64,000 bases of DNA from CALVGQ01 sp964369385 (GCA_964369385.1 CAYJEY010000001.1:285517-349516), one strand, 5' to 3'. Counted from the first letter of the stretch, positions 50,777 to 60,198 are shown. Notes: generated by a model from the letters alone, not told the origin. A program made the numbers and translations.

Positions 50777-53719
50777 ATGTTTTTAAAACGTGTAGAAATA
50801 GCAGGATTTAAATCGTTTGCAGATAAAGTAGTCATTTCGTTTGATCATTCAATTACTGGTGTTGTAGGACCTAATGGGTGTGGTAAAAGTAATATTACTG
50901 ATGCCATTCGTTGGGTACTTGGTGAACAATCAGTAAAAGCACTAAGAGGGAATACGATGACAGATGTCATATTTGCCGGAAGTGCAGATCGTAGAATGGT
51001 AAATTTAGCCGAAGTGACACTTATTTTTGATAATAGTAATAGAACATTAAATTTTGATAAAGACGAAGTAGAAATCACAAGACGACTCTACCGTAATAAT
51101 GCAGAAGCAGAGTATTTATTAAACCGTGTTCCTTGTCGTTTAAAAGATATTGTCGAACTCATTTTAGATACTGGACTAGGTAAAGATTCTTTATCCATGA
51201 TTTCACAAGGAAATATCTCATCATTTGCAGAAGCTAAACCAAGTGATCGACGTGCAATATTTGAGGAAGCTGCAGGGGTAAGTAAATACAAAAAAAGAAA
51301 AATTGAATCCCTATCTAAACTTGATCGTACAAATACTAATTTAGAACGTATTACTGATATTGTGAGTGAACTTGAAAGACAAGTTAATCCACTTAAACGA
51401 CAAGCAAAAAAAGCTGAACTCTATCGTCAAAAGAAAGAGCGATTAAAAGAAATTGAAATTGCAGTTTTAGTCAATGAAATTGATAGTTTGAAAAAAGATT
51501 TGGAAAAAGCCAATGATGATTTGTTTAAAATTGAATCTTTGGTAGCGATTCATAATACGACAATTCAAGTACATGAAACTAGTACAAAAGAAGCACGGAA
51601 TAAAAGTGATCAATATGATAAAGAAGTAATTCAATTGCAAGCGAAACTTATGGATATTGTAAATGAAATTCAAACACTTGAAACACGTAAAATTGAGTTG
51701 GATGAAAAAAGAAAATATACAATTGAAGTTGGAGATGCACAAGCAAAGGCAAAAGAAACAATGCTGTTATGTGAAGAAGCACGCATTGAATTTGAAAACC
51801 GTAAAAATCGCCATGCTCAAATGAATGTTGAAATTCAATTATTAAATGAAAAACAAACTCAACTTACACATGAATTTGTAGAAATAAATCAAGAGTTGAG
51901 TGGAGCAGAGGCTTTACTTACAAAGCTGCAAAGACGTGCAGATTTACTTGAAAATTTACTCAAGGAACCATTCCGTTCTCAAGAAGGAGTTAAATCTATC
52001 ATGGATAATCAACACTCTTTCCAAGGCGTATGGGGTGTGGTAGGGCAGTCACTTAAACCACATGATGGTTATGAAGAGGCAATTGCAGTAGCACTTGGTG
52101 GAGCTACTTACAATATTGTTACTGTTGATGATAAAGCAGCACGCCAATGTATTGGTTTTCTAAAGAAGAACTCTTCAGGACGTGCAACTTTCTTACCAGC
52201 GACAACTTGTAAAGAACGCTTTGTAAATCGCGATCATCAAATTGTTTGTGAAAACACTAAAGGTTATTTAGGAACAGCAGATTTGTTTGTAGATTGTGAG
52301 GACCATTTCCAGGTCGTCAGTGCTAGTTTGTTAAAGAATGTACTCGTTTGTGATACACTTGAAAATGGGAATGAACTTGCATTGTTATTAAAACAGGGCT
52401 ATAAAATTGTTACACTAGATGGAGATGTTATTCATCGTGGTGGGTCAATGACAGGTGGTAAAGTACGTAATTCTACTTCGATTGTTTCTGTAGAAAAAGA
52501 AGTGAAAGAAAACAAAGAGCAAATTTTATCTCAACAAGCAAAAGTTGAAATCGCCCGTAAACAGTATGCACAACTTCAATCGCAAAAACAAAGTATATCT
52601 AATCAAGTTATGGAGAAACGTATTGGTATAGCCAATATTGAACCAATCCTAGAGGCAAAAAGAGCAAAGTATGAGAGACTTAAAAGTGATTTGGAAGGCT
52701 TACAAGCATCGATTGATTCAACGGATACGAATGTAGAAAGTTTCACTGATGGCTTAGTACATCAACTAAATGAAGCATATTCATCACGTGATGAAATAAC
52801 TACAACAATCAATGTAAAACGTACAGAGCGAACTAACTTAAATGCAGAAGCAGAACGTAAGGAACAACAAACACGTCAGTTAAGAAGAGAATTAAATCAA
52901 TATGTTGACCAAGAAAAAGCTATTCAAATTGATCAAGTTCGTCTAAATACAAAACTTGAAGACTGTTTAGTGAGGTTAACTAGTGAGTATCAATTAACAT
53001 TTGAATATGCTCAAACAATGGTTGCAGAAGTTGATTCTCAAGATGCTCGACAAGAAGTAGTAGTACTGCGTTCTGAAATTGAATCATTAGGTAATGTTAA
53101 TATGAATGCACCCGAAGAATATACAGAAGTCAATGAGCGTTATGAGTTCATTACTAAGCAAATGAATGAATTGATTGAAAGTAGAGATAAAATATTAAGC
53201 GCCATTGATGAAATGGATGAAGTCATGACTAAAATGTTTTCAGAGATGTTCCATAAAATCAATGATGAATTAAATGATACATTTAGAGTTCTCTTTGGAG
53301 GAGGAAAAGCTCAACTTATTCTTGAGGATCCAAGTGATATTCTAAATACTGGAATTGATATTGATGTACAACCTCCTGGAAAACAAGTTCAAAATATTCG
53401 TTTGTTTTCAGGTGGCGAAAAGAGCTTAATTGCTATTTGTGTACTATTTTCAATTCTAAAAGTAAAACCTGTACCTTTATGTATTTTTGATGAAGTAGAG
53501 GCAGCGTTAGACCAAGGAAATGTTGAGCGTGTTGCGAAATATTTGGCACATTTTAAAGATCAAACACAGTTTATTATAGTCACACATCGTCCAGGTACGA
53601 TGGAACAATGTGATGTGCTTTATGGGGTAACCATGCAGAAGCAAGGTGTCTCACAAATGTTAAAAGTTGAATTAAAAGATGCTGTAACTATGGTTGATGA
53701 AACAGAGGTGAGTGAGTAA
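50777..53719 (+). CDS. smc: chromosome segregation protein SMC (short form)
   Basis: 980 aa ATPase of the condensin-like complex. N-terminal Walker A GPNGCGKSNITDAIRWVLGEQS (about residues 32-53) and ISQGNISSFAEAKPSDRRAIFEEAAGVSKYK; first coiled coil to about residue 395; hinge from about 415 to 555 (GVWGVVGQSLKPHDGYEEAIAVALGGAT ... HRGGSMTGGK); second coil; C-terminal signature RLFSGGEKSLIAICVLFSILK and Walker B LCIFDEVEAALDQGN. It is about 200 aa shorter than Bacillus SMC, with the loss in the coils. The stop shares a base with the ftsY start. Confidence 0.96.
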   Translation: MFLKRVEIAGFKSFADKVVISFDHSITGVVGPNGCGKSNITDAIRWVLGEQSVKALRGNTMTDVIFAGSADRRMVNLAEVTLIFDNSNRTLNFDKDEVEITRRLYRNNAEAEYLLNRVPCRLKDIVELILDTGLGKDSLSMISQGNISSFAEAKPSDRRAIFEEAAGVSKYKKRKIESLSKLDRTNTNLERITDIVSELERQVNPLKRQAKKAELYRQKKERLKEIEIAVLVNEIDSLKKDLEKANDDLFKIESLVAIHNTTIQVHETSTKEARNKSDQYDKEVIQLQAKLMDIVNEIQTLETRKIELDEKRKYTIEVGDAQAKAKETMLLCEEARIEFENRKNRHAQMNVEIQLLNEKQTQLTHEFVEINQELSGAEALLTKLQRRADLLENLLKEPFRSQEGVKSIMDNQHSFQGVWGVVGQSLKPHDGYEEAIAVALGGATYNIVTVDDKAARQCIGFLKKNSSGRATFLPATTCKERFVNRDHQIVCENTKGYLGTADLFVDCEDHFQVVSASLLKNVLVCDTLENGNELALLLKQGYKIVTLDGDVIHRGGSMTGGKVRNSTSIVSVEKEVKENKEQILSQQAKVEIARKQYAQLQSQKQSISNQVMEKRIGIANIEPILEAKRAKYERLKSDLEGLQASIDSTDTNVESFTDGLVHQLNEAYSSRDEITTTINVKRTERTNLNAEAERKEQQTRQLRRELNQYVDQEKAIQIDQVRLNTKLEDCLVRLTSEYQLTFEYAQTMVAEVDSQDARQEVVVLRSEIESLGNVNMNAPEEYTEVNERYEFITKQMNELIESRDKILSAIDEMDEVMTKMFSEMFHKINDELNDTFRVLFGGGKAQLILEDPSDILNTGIDIDVQPPGKQVQNIRLFSGGEKSLIAICVLFSILKVKPVPLCIFDEVEAALDQGNVERVAKYLAHFKDQTQFIIVTHRPGTMEQCDVLYGVTMQKQGVSQMLKVELKDAVTMVDETEVSE

Positions 53720-54693
53720 TGGGATTTTTCGATAAATTAAAAGCACAGTTTACAAAAAAAGAAGACAGTGCTAAATATTTAAAAGGTTTTTCTAAAACAA
53801 AGGAATCGCTAGCAACTAAATTAAGTCGTTTTGCGTTTGGTTTTAAAGGGATCGATGAAGATTTTTTAGACGAACTCATGATTGCACTCATTGAAAGTGA
53901 TATTGGGGTAGATGTGGCAGATGAATTATGTCAAATACTCTCTGATAAAATGAAGAAGGTAAATAATCCTAGTTATCAAGAAGTGGTAGATTGCTTGTTA
54001 GAAACAATGAATGAGCTTTACAATGATCAAGATGATGGAAAGATTGTCTACAGTGAACAAGGACCTACTGTTATATTACTTGTTGGAGTTAATGGAAGTG
54101 GTAAGACTACAACTTGTGCAAAATTAGCTAAGAAGTACCGTGACGAAGGAAAAAAAGTTGCCGTAGTTGCAGCTGATACTTTCCGTGCTGGAGCAGTAGA
54201 TCAATTAGCAAGTTGGGCACAAAGACTAGGGTTATCCTGCATTAGCGGTAAAGAAAACTGTGATCCAAGTAGTGTACTAGTTGATGGTTGTCGTTATGCG
54301 ATGGAAAATGATATTGATATCTTGTTATGTGATACAGCTGGAAGACTTCAAAACAAAACAAATTTGATGAATGAATTATCTAAGATGCGACGTGTTGTTA
54401 CCAAAGAGATTCCTGGTGCGCCACATAATGTGTGGCTTGTATTGGATTCAACGACAGGTCAAAATGGGATGTCACAAGCAAAAATATTCCAAGAAGCAAC
54501 ACAAGTAACAGGTCTTATTCTTACAAAGATGGATGGCACGGCTAAGGGTGGAATTGTCATTGGAATTAAGAAGAAATTAGAGATACCAGTATTGTTTATT
54601 GGGTTAGGAGAAAAAGAAGATGATCTTCGCCCATTTGATTTAGAGGCTTATTTATATAGTATTGCCAATGGAATACAAGATGACGCTAGATAA
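53719..54693 (+). CDS. ftsY: signal recognition particle receptor FtsY
   Basis: 324 aa GTPase of the SRP pathway. Short N-terminus without a long acidic A domain, N domain (SLATKLSRFAFGFKGIDEDFLDELMIALIESDIGVDVADEL), then the G domain: LLVGVNGSGKTTTCAKLAKKYRDEGKKVAVVAADTFRAGAVDQLASWAQRLG, LLCDTAGRLQNKTNLMNELSKM, LILTKMDGTAKGG and PVLFIGLGEKEDDLRPFD. It overlaps smc (TAATG) and ylxM. Confidence 0.97.
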   Translation: MGFFDKLKAQFTKKEDSAKYLKGFSKTKESLATKLSRFAFGFKGIDEDFLDELMIALIESDIGVDVADELCQILSDKMKKVNNPSYQEVVDCLLETMNELYNDQDDGKIVYSEQGPTVILLVGVNGSGKTTTCAKLAKKYRDEGKKVAVVAADTFRAGAVDQLASWAQRLGLSCISGKENCDPSSVLVDGCRYAMENDIDILLCDTAGRLQNKTNLMNELSKMRRVVTKEIPGAPHNVWLVLDSTTGQNGMSQAKIFQEATQVTGLILTKMDGTAKGGIVIGIKKKLEIPVLFIGLGEKEDDLRPFDLEAYLYSIANGIQDDAR

Positions 54694-54997
54694 AACTCAA
54701 CTAATGAATCACTATATTGATTTTTATGGAGCGTTACTTACAAAGAAACAGTTAGAAATTATTGAATATTATTATCAAGATAATTATTCATATGCTGAAA
54801 TATCTGAGATTTTAAATACTACACGTAGTGCCGTATATGATATGATTAAACGTGTAGAGAAAATCTTATTGGATTATGAAGAAAAAATGAAGTTAGTTCA
54901 CCAGTATCAAATGAGATTGGTTCACTATAGAAAGTTACAAAGTTTAAATATCAAAGAAGTAAATGATATTGTAATTGAATGCTTAAATACAGAATAG
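54680..54997 (+). CDS. ylxM: YlxM-family SRP-associated DNA/RNA-binding protein
   Basis: 105 aa, helix-turn-helix of sigma-factor region 4 type: HYIDFYGALLTKKQLEIIEYYYQDNYSYAEISEILNTTRSAVYDMIKRVEKIL. YlxM enhances SRP function in streptococci. The ATG at 54680 gives the standard N-terminus and overlaps ftsY by 14 bases; ATG 54668 is possible. Usually ffh follows; here it does not, acetate kinase does. Confidence 0.93.
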   Translation: MTLDKTQLMNHYIDFYGALLTKKQLEIIEYYYQDNYSYAEISEILNTTRSAVYDMIKRVEKILLDYEEKMKLVHQYQMRLVHYRKLQSLNIKEVNDIVIECLNTE

Positions 54998-55006
54998 GAG
55001 AAAATT

Positions 55007-56206
55007 ATGAGCACAAAAATTATTTCAATCAACGCAGGATCTTCATCACTGAAGTTTCAAATGTTTTCGATGCCAGAAGAAGAGGTATTATGTTCGGGGG
55101 TATTCGAAAGAATTGGTTATGATGATGGGATCTTTACATTTGTAGTAAATGGTGAGAAACACAAATCAACACCTACAGTAAAAAATCATGATGTTGCGGT
55201 TAAAATGCTATTTGATGCATTATTAGAACATAAAATCGTAAATGATTTAGAAGAAATTAAAGGAGCTGGACACCGTGTAGTACAAGGTGGAGACTACTTC
55301 CAAGAAAGCGTATTAGCTACTCAGGAGAACTTAGATAAAGTTATTGAATTTGCAGAACTTGCACCTTTACATAACATGGCTAATGCAGGAGGCTGTATTG
55401 CTGTTTCTAAAGTACTTCCTAATTGTAAAAATGCATTTGTATTTGATACTGCTTTTCATCAATCAATGGGACCTGAAACATATATGTATCCAGTACCATA
55501 TAGCTGGTATTCAGACTATAAAGTAAGACGTTATGGAGCTCATGGGACATCTCATGATTACGTAGCACACCGTCTTGCAACATTAATGGGAAAACCAGTA
55601 GAAGATTTACGTTTGATTGTATTACACTTAGGGAATGGAGCATCAATTTCAGCTGTAAAAGGCGGGAAATGTGTTGCTACATCGATGGGATTCACTCCAT
55701 TAGCTGGAATCATGATGGGAACTCGTAGTGGAGATATCGATCCGGCGATCATTCCATATATTATGAAGAAAACAGGAATGAATGCAGATGAAGTAAATGA
55801 AGCTTTAAATAAAAAATCAGGAATGTTAGGAATTAGCGGAATTTCTGCTGATGCTCGTGACATAGAAAATGCAATTAAAGACGGAAATGAGTTCGCTATT
55901 CTTACACATGATATTTATGTAAACCGTGCTATTAATACAGTTGGCGGATATATCATGCAAATGGGTGGTGTAGATGCAATTGCCTTTACTGCAGGTCTTG
56001 GAGAAAATGACACATTGATTCGTGGAAAAATTATTAAAGCAATGGAAGACCACTTAAATTTAGATGTTGACTATGAATTAAATGCAAAATCACGTGGTAA
56101 AGAAATTTGTGTTACAAATGAAAATTCACCAGTTCAAGTATGGGCAGTTCCTACTAATGAAGAACTGATGATTGCACGTGATACTTACCGCCTAATTGGA
56201 GAATAA
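55007..56206 (+). CDS. ackA: acetate kinase
   Basis: 399 aa. ISINAGSSSLKFQMF at the N-terminus, GHRVVQGGDYF, NAFVFDTAFHQSMG, YGAHGTSHDYVAHR, LHLGNGASISAVKGGKCVATSMGFTPLAGIMMGTRSGDIDPAI, and DAIAFTAGLGEND, all family marks. Interconverts acetyl phosphate and acetate for substrate-level ATP formation. AGGAGAAA ribosome site nine bases after ylxM. pta is not adjacent. Its end is 1 base from the nrnA start. Confidence 0.98.
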   Translation: MSTKIISINAGSSSLKFQMFSMPEEEVLCSGVFERIGYDDGIFTFVVNGEKHKSTPTVKNHDVAVKMLFDALLEHKIVNDLEEIKGAGHRVVQGGDYFQESVLATQENLDKVIEFAELAPLHNMANAGGCIAVSKVLPNCKNAFVFDTAFHQSMGPETYMYPVPYSWYSDYKVRRYGAHGTSHDYVAHRLATLMGKPVEDLRLIVLHLGNGASISAVKGGKCVATSMGFTPLAGIMMGTRSGDIDPAIIPYIMKKTGMNADEVNEALNKKSGMLGISGISADARDIENAIKDGNEFAILTHDIYVNRAINTVGGYIMQMGGVDAIAFTAGLGENDTLIRGKIIKAMEDHLNLDVDYELNAKSRGKEICVTNENSPVQVWAVPTNEELMIARDTYRLIGE

Positions 56207-56207
56207 G

Positions 56208-57137
56208 ATGTTTCAAGCATTACTCGAGCGAATTGAAAGTTTTCAAGTTATCACAATCTTTCGACATATAAGTGAAGACTGTGATGCTTTAGGTAGCACA
56301 TTTGGTTTGAAAGCTTGGATACAAGAGCACTATCCAAAAAAGCAAGTGTATGTATTAGGTGAACGTGTAAGTTATCCGTTTTATCCACAGAGTGATGAGA
56401 TAACTGATTCCTGTATTGCAGAAAGTCTAGCACTAGTGTTAGATTGTGCCAATGCTGAGCGAATTGATGATCATCGTTATGTACTAGCAAAAGATGTTAT
56501 TGCAATTGATCATCATCCTTACCAAGATGCATTCATGTCTTTGGATGTCCGTGATGTAAGCTCTGCAGCTACATGTCAAATCTTGAGTGACTTTTTCAGA
56601 TTTGTAGGATATCCTGTATCAAAAGAAGTAGCAACAAGTCTTTATCGCGGTCTTCTTACAGATACGATGTCTTTCAAGACAAACAACACTACACCACAAA
56701 CACTTCAAGCTGCAGCATTTCTTTGCGAATGTGGCATTGATATTAAACAGTGTAATCATGATGTTTATGATGTAAGTTTAGAGATGTATGATTTTTCTAA
56801 TTACATTCGTAATCATTCTGTGTATTCACAAGGAGTTGTTTATACTGTCTTATCAATTGAGGAGTTACTAACTGCAAAACAAACACCATCACTGGCTAGA
56901 TCACTTGTATATATTTTTAATGGTGTGAAAGAATATGATATTTGGGGAATCTTCACTGAAGAAAAGCCTGGAATATTCAATGGGTCACTAAGAAGCAAAG
57001 ATGTTATCATTAATGATATTGCAGAAATGTATCGTGGTGGCGGACATAAAAATGCATGTGGAGTGAAAGGTTTATCAAGACTTGAAATCGACGAGTGTAT
57101 TGAAAAATTGAAGGCTAAACTAAGTCATTTTGAATGA
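56208..57137 (+). CDS. nrnA: DHH/DHHA1 phosphoesterase NrnA-like (nanoRNase/pAp phosphatase)
   Basis: 309 aa. DHH domain: TIFRHISEDCDALGSTFGLKAW (metal ligands H, D, D), LVLDCANAERID, VIAIDHHPYQDAF (DHH motif), SSAATCQILSDFF, YRGLLTDTMSFKTNNTTPQTL; DHHA1 domain: NGSLRSKDVIINDIAEMYRGGGHKNACGVKG. It degrades oligoribonucleotides and 3'-phosphoadenosine 5'-phosphate. ATG at 56208 has TTGGAG six bases before; a TTG at 56196 overlapping ackA is rejected. Confidence 0.95.
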   Translation: MFQALLERIESFQVITIFRHISEDCDALGSTFGLKAWIQEHYPKKQVYVLGERVSYPFYPQSDEITDSCIAESLALVLDCANAERIDDHRYVLAKDVIAIDHHPYQDAFMSLDVRDVSSAATCQILSDFFRFVGYPVSKEVATSLYRGLLTDTMSFKTNNTTPQTLQAAAFLCECGIDIKQCNHDVYDVSLEMYDFSNYIRNHSVYSQGVVYTVLSIEELLTAKQTPSLARSLVYIFNGVKEYDIWGIFTEEKPGIFNGSLRSKDVIINDIAEMYRGGGHKNACGVKGLSRLEIDECIEKLKAKLSHFE

Positions 57138-57174
57138 TTTAAAACAATAAAATTCTTAAAAGCATACTTAAATA

Positions 57175-57203
57175 TTGAATTTATGTATTATTAGAGTTAT
57201 AAT
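57175..57203 (+). promoter_or_regulatory. strong promoter of hup
   Basis: TTGAAT (57175-57180), 17-base spacer, perfect TATAAT (57198-57203); GGAGG follows at 57213-57217. Confidence 0.87.
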
Positions 57204-57225
57204 AACAACGTTGGAGGAAATAATA

Positions 57226-57513
57226 ATGAGTAATATCGTAAATAAAAAAGCATTAGCAGAAGTTTTAGCAACAAAAACTGGCGTTACTAAAAAAGCGGCA
57301 GTAGAAACAATCGAATTAGTATTCGAAGAAATCACTACAGCTCTATGCAATGGAGATAAAGTAGACATTAGCGGATTCGGAAAGTTCGAAGTTAAAGACC
57401 GTAAAGAACGTATGGGAATCAACCCTGCTACTAAAGAGAAAAAATTAGTACCAGCAACACGTGTGCCAGCATTTAAAGCTGCTAAAGCACTTAAAGATTC
57501 TGTAAAAGCTTAA
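57226..57513 (+). CDS. hup: DNA-binding protein HU
   Basis: 95 aa histone-like protein: VNKKALAEVLATKTGVTKKAAVETIELVFEEITTALCNGDKVDISGFGKFEVKDRKERMGINPATKEKKLVPATRVPAFKAAKALKDSV. The arm motif GINPATKEK with the intercalating Pro is intact. The ATG at 57226 follows TTGGAGGAAA; codon use is of the highly expressed type (AAA, GAA, GTA, GGA). Monocistronic between a consensus promoter and a terminator. Confidence 0.98.
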   Translation: MSNIVNKKALAEVLATKTGVTKKAAVETIELVFEEITTALCNGDKVDISGFGKFEVKDRKERMGINPATKEKKLVPATRVPAFKAAKALKDSVKA

Positions 57514-57530
57514 TTTAAGCAAAACTTGAT

Positions 57531-57561
57531 AGTATGCTACTTTTGGTAGCATACTTTTTTT
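57531..57561 (+). terminator. terminator after hup
   Basis: AGTATGCTAC (57531-57540) / GTAGCATACT (57546-57555) with five-base loop, then seven T's. A second copy of GTAGCATAC follows at 57562-57570. Confidence 0.93.
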
Positions 57562-57652
57562 GTAGCATACACAATATTAATTTCATACAATTTACTAGTT
57601 AAAATCACATAATTAGTTGATAAAATATTCTTCATATCGAAAGGATGTAAGA

Positions 57653-58318
57653 ATGGACATTTTATTATATTTCGCTGCAATTATAGTAGCATTAGTAGCA
57701 CAAGCAAGAGTACATGGAGCTTACCAAAAGTATAAGCAAGTAAGAACACAAAGAGGGTATACTGGTGCACAGGTTGCCCGACGCATTTTAGATCAAAATG
57801 GGCTACAACACGTTGTTGTCGAGCAGGCACAAGGTACCCTATCGGACCACTATGACCCAAGAAGTAATGTTGTAAGACTATCAACTGATATCTATAATAA
57901 TTCTTCAATAGCATCTGTTTCAGTTGCAGCTCATGAAGTAGGGCATGCAATCCAACATAAAGAGAACTATGGATTTATTGGCCTTAGAAATGCGATTCTT
58001 CCTGTAACACAAATTGCAAGTACACTAGCATGGCCTGTGATATTATTTGGCTTACTTGCAAGTAGTACAGGTTTGTTGTGGACAGGAATTGTTATGTTAA
58101 GTGTTGTTCTAGTATTTCAATTAATTACTTTACCAGTTGAATTTAATGCATCGTCGCGTGCAATCAAACTTTTAGTTGATGATGGTTTTATTACTACTGA
58201 TGAGGTGAGCGAAAGTAAGTCAATGCTCAGTGCAGCAGCAATGACATATGTAGCTGCAGTAGTAGCATCTGCATTGCAAATATTACGTTTAGTTTTATTG
58301 GCAAATCGTAGAGATTAA
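57653..58318 (+). CDS. neutral zinc metallopeptidase family 2 (YugP-like)
   Basis: 221 aa membrane protein. N-terminal helix (about 3-17), then YTGAQVARRILDQNGLQHVVVEQAQGTLSDHYDPRSNVVRLSTDIYNNSSIASVSVAAHEVGHAIQH with the zinc motif HEVGH, two helices (about 115-170) with LPVEFNASSRA, and a final hydrophobic segment. Family members are predicted membrane-bound proteases; targets unknown. ATG at 57653 has AAAGGATG upstream; an upstream in-frame ATG-like start is unsupported. Confidence 0.92.
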   Translation: MDILLYFAAIIVALVAQARVHGAYQKYKQVRTQRGYTGAQVARRILDQNGLQHVVVEQAQGTLSDHYDPRSNVVRLSTDIYNNSSIASVSVAAHEVGHAIQHKENYGFIGLRNAILPVTQIASTLAWPVILFGLLASSTGLLWTGIVMLSVVLVFQLITLPVEFNASSRAIKLLVDDGFITTDEVSESKSMLSAAAMTYVAAVVASALQILRLVLLANRRD

Positions 58319-58323
58319 GATAA

Positions 58324-58373
58324 GGTACTAGTGATTATCTGTATGACAACAGATAAATTACTAGTGCTTTTTT
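58324..58373 (+). terminator. terminator after the YugP-like gene
   Basis: ACTAGTGATTATCTGT pairs with ACAGATAAATTACTAGT with one mismatch region, then TTTTTT. Confidence 0.85.
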
Positions 58374-58448
58374 CAATGTCAATCATTTGCAAATCAATAC
58401 AGAATAGTGTAAAGTTTAATCAAGAGATTGCTAGGAAGGGTGTTTTGT

Positions 58449-58985
58449 ATGTTTAACTTGTTTGAAGGAATTGATGAGAGTAAGTTCACTTGGGAATCAG
58501 TGGGGGATATCGTCGACGGAAGAAGAAATCTTGGGCAAGAAATGCCAGTCTATGTATACCGACTATTTCAATTTACAATTAAGGACATCATGACTAGAAA
58601 GTTAGGTAAAGAAGAAACGACTCAGATTTTTCGTGAGGCTGGTCATCTTTCAGGTGTTGAATTTGCGAATCATATGCTTGATTTGACACTAGAATTTGAT
58701 GATTTTTTGGCAACGTTACAAAAGTCATTAGAAGATAGTAAAATGGGAATATTACGTGTAGAAGATTATAATGAAGTAAGTGGTGCTGCTATTTTAACAG
58801 TTGCAGAAGATTTAGATTGTTCCGGTTTACCAGTAACAGGAGAAACAGTGTGTAACTATGATGAAGGTTTTTTATCAGGTGTACTAAGTACTTATCTTAA
58901 GAAAGAGTATGTAGTAACTGAAATTGATTGTTGGGCAACCGGATCACGTGTATGCCGTTTTGAAGCACATGTGAAAGAGGTTTAA
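58449..58985 (+). CDS. V4R (4-vinyl reductase) domain sensor-like protein
   Basis: 178 aa. The C-terminal half has the V4R small-molecule-binding pattern: ETVCNYDEGFLSGVLSTYLKKEYVVTEIDCWATGSRVCRFEAHV with three conserved cysteines. The N-terminal half (LGQEMPVYVYRLFQFTIKDIMTRKLGKEETTQIFREAGHLSGVEFANHML) is the helical start of the domain. The start ATG 58449 follows AAGGGTG; the frame is open 21 bases upstream. It sits one base before a diguanylate cyclase gene, so it is probably its sensory partner. The ligand is unknown. Confidence 0.82.
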   Translation: MFNLFEGIDESKFTWESVGDIVDGRRNLGQEMPVYVYRLFQFTIKDIMTRKLGKEETTQIFREAGHLSGVEFANHMLDLTLEFDDFLATLQKSLEDSKMGILRVEDYNEVSGAAILTVAEDLDCSGLPVTGETVCNYDEGFLSGVLSTYLKKEYVVTEIDCWATGSRVCRFEAHVKEV

Positions 58986-58986
58986 G

Positions 58987-60198
58987 ATGGATCAGCAAGA
59001 GAAATCACAGATCGTCCAGAACGTTCGAGAAATTTTATTAAATAAACCCTTATCTTCAAATGAAGAATTAATTAACGAAGAATACAAAGAAGTAAAAGCG
59101 GCACTAGATTACCTTTCTACATGTGTAATTGAACTAAATTCTTTTCTAAAAGATGTATCACAAGGAAAACTTAATTCATCAATACCTGATAGAAAAAATG
59201 TATTAGCAGGGGATGTCAAAGAGTTACATGCAAGCTTAAAGCATTTAACATGGCAAGCGAGTCGTGTTGCTGAAGGAGATTATAATCAATCAGTAAGTTT
59301 TTTGGGAGAGTTTTCTGATTCTTTTAATCAAATGATTTCTCAATTAAAAGAACGAGAAGAAAAGTTAAAGAGACAATCAAATGCTCTAAAGCAAAATAAT
59401 TTACTTCTTAAAGATATCATGGATGGAATTCAAGATTGGATTATTGTAACGGAAAAAGACAATGATAGGGTTATCTATATTAATAATGCAGCTGAGAATG
59501 CGTTATACAAAAGTAAAATATCTTCTAGTTGTAACGAGTTAGAAGATATTTTAAAAAATAAGAAACATTTAAACGAACAAAGTAATGAGCATGCCATCAA
59601 TGTGGTTATGTGTGATTCAATAAAAAAAACTTATCGCATTGAAACCTTTTTAGTTGAATGGAATGATAAAGATGCTTATGTAAATCGAATTGTAGACATT
59701 ACAAAAGAAACAATTGAACATGCAAAAATTGAAGCATATGCCTACAAAGACGAACTTACAGGATTACATAATCGAAGATATTTCACGAACGAACTAGCAG
59801 TTTATCTTGATAAAAGACTTCAATTTTCACTATGTTTTATTGATTTAGATAATTTAAAATATACGAATGATGAATTTGGTCATACCATTGGAGATGACTA
59901 CTTGAAATTAGTCGCAAAGACAATCAATTTAGAGCGTCGTACAAGTGATATTGTGGCTCGTATAGGTGGAGATGAGTTTGTAGTAGTATTTTTTAATTGC
60001 AATCGTGAAAAAGCTTTAAATAAGCTTATATCAATAAATGAGCAACTACATAAACAATCAAAGGAATTTGAAATGTCAATCAGCTATGGAGTCATTGAAG
60101 TAAATACGAATAATGAATGTGATTTGGAAACTATTTTAAATCAAGCAGATGCACTTATGTATGAGAGAAAAAGAAAAAAGAAAAAAAATAGATTTTAA
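58987..60198 (+). CDS. soluble diguanylate cyclase with HAMP-like, PAS-like and GGDEF domains
   Basis: 403 aa, no membrane helix. Residues about 50-125 look like HAMP repeats (VAEGDYNQSVSFLGEFSDSFNQMISQLKEREEKLKRQ). About 135-240 are PAS-like (LLKDIMDGIQDWIIVTEKDNDRVIYINNAAENAL). The GGDEF domain (about 250-400) has DELTGLHNRRYF, DLDNLKYTNDEFGHTIGDDYL and the intact active site RIGGDEFVVVF. The inhibitory I-site RxxD (RTSD) is exactly five residues before GGDEF. It should make cyclic di-GMP under product control. Coupled to the V4R gene; ends with a Lys-rich tail. Confidence 0.92.
   Translation: MDQQEKSQIVQNVREILLNKPLSSNEELINEEYKEVKAALDYLSTCVIELNSFLKDVSQGKLNSSIPDRKNVLAGDVKELHASLKHLTWQASRVAEGDYNQSVSFLGEFSDSFNQMISQLKEREEKLKRQSNALKQNNLLLKDIMDGIQDWIIVTEKDNDRVIYINNAAENALYKSKISSSCNELEDILKNKKHLNEQSNEHAINVVMCDSIKKTYRIETFLVEWNDKDAYVNRIVDITKETIEHAKIEAYAYKDELTGLHNRRYFTNELAVYLDKRLQFSLCFIDLDNLKYTNDEFGHTIGDDYLKLVAKTINLERRTSDIVARIGGDEFVVVFFNCNREKALNKLISINEQLHKQSKEFEMSISYGVIEVNTNNECDLETILNQADALMYERKRKKKKNRF

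Noticed and set aside
50777..53719. Short SMC considered as a product of an internal frameshift or deletion.
   Set aside because: Both ATPase halves and the complete hinge are in one uninterrupted frame with coil on both sides.
57531..57575. Repeated GTAGCATAC after hup considered as a mobile-element end.
   Set aside because: The first two copies form the terminator stem; a third nearby copy alone is not evidence of an element, and no target duplication or transposase is seen.
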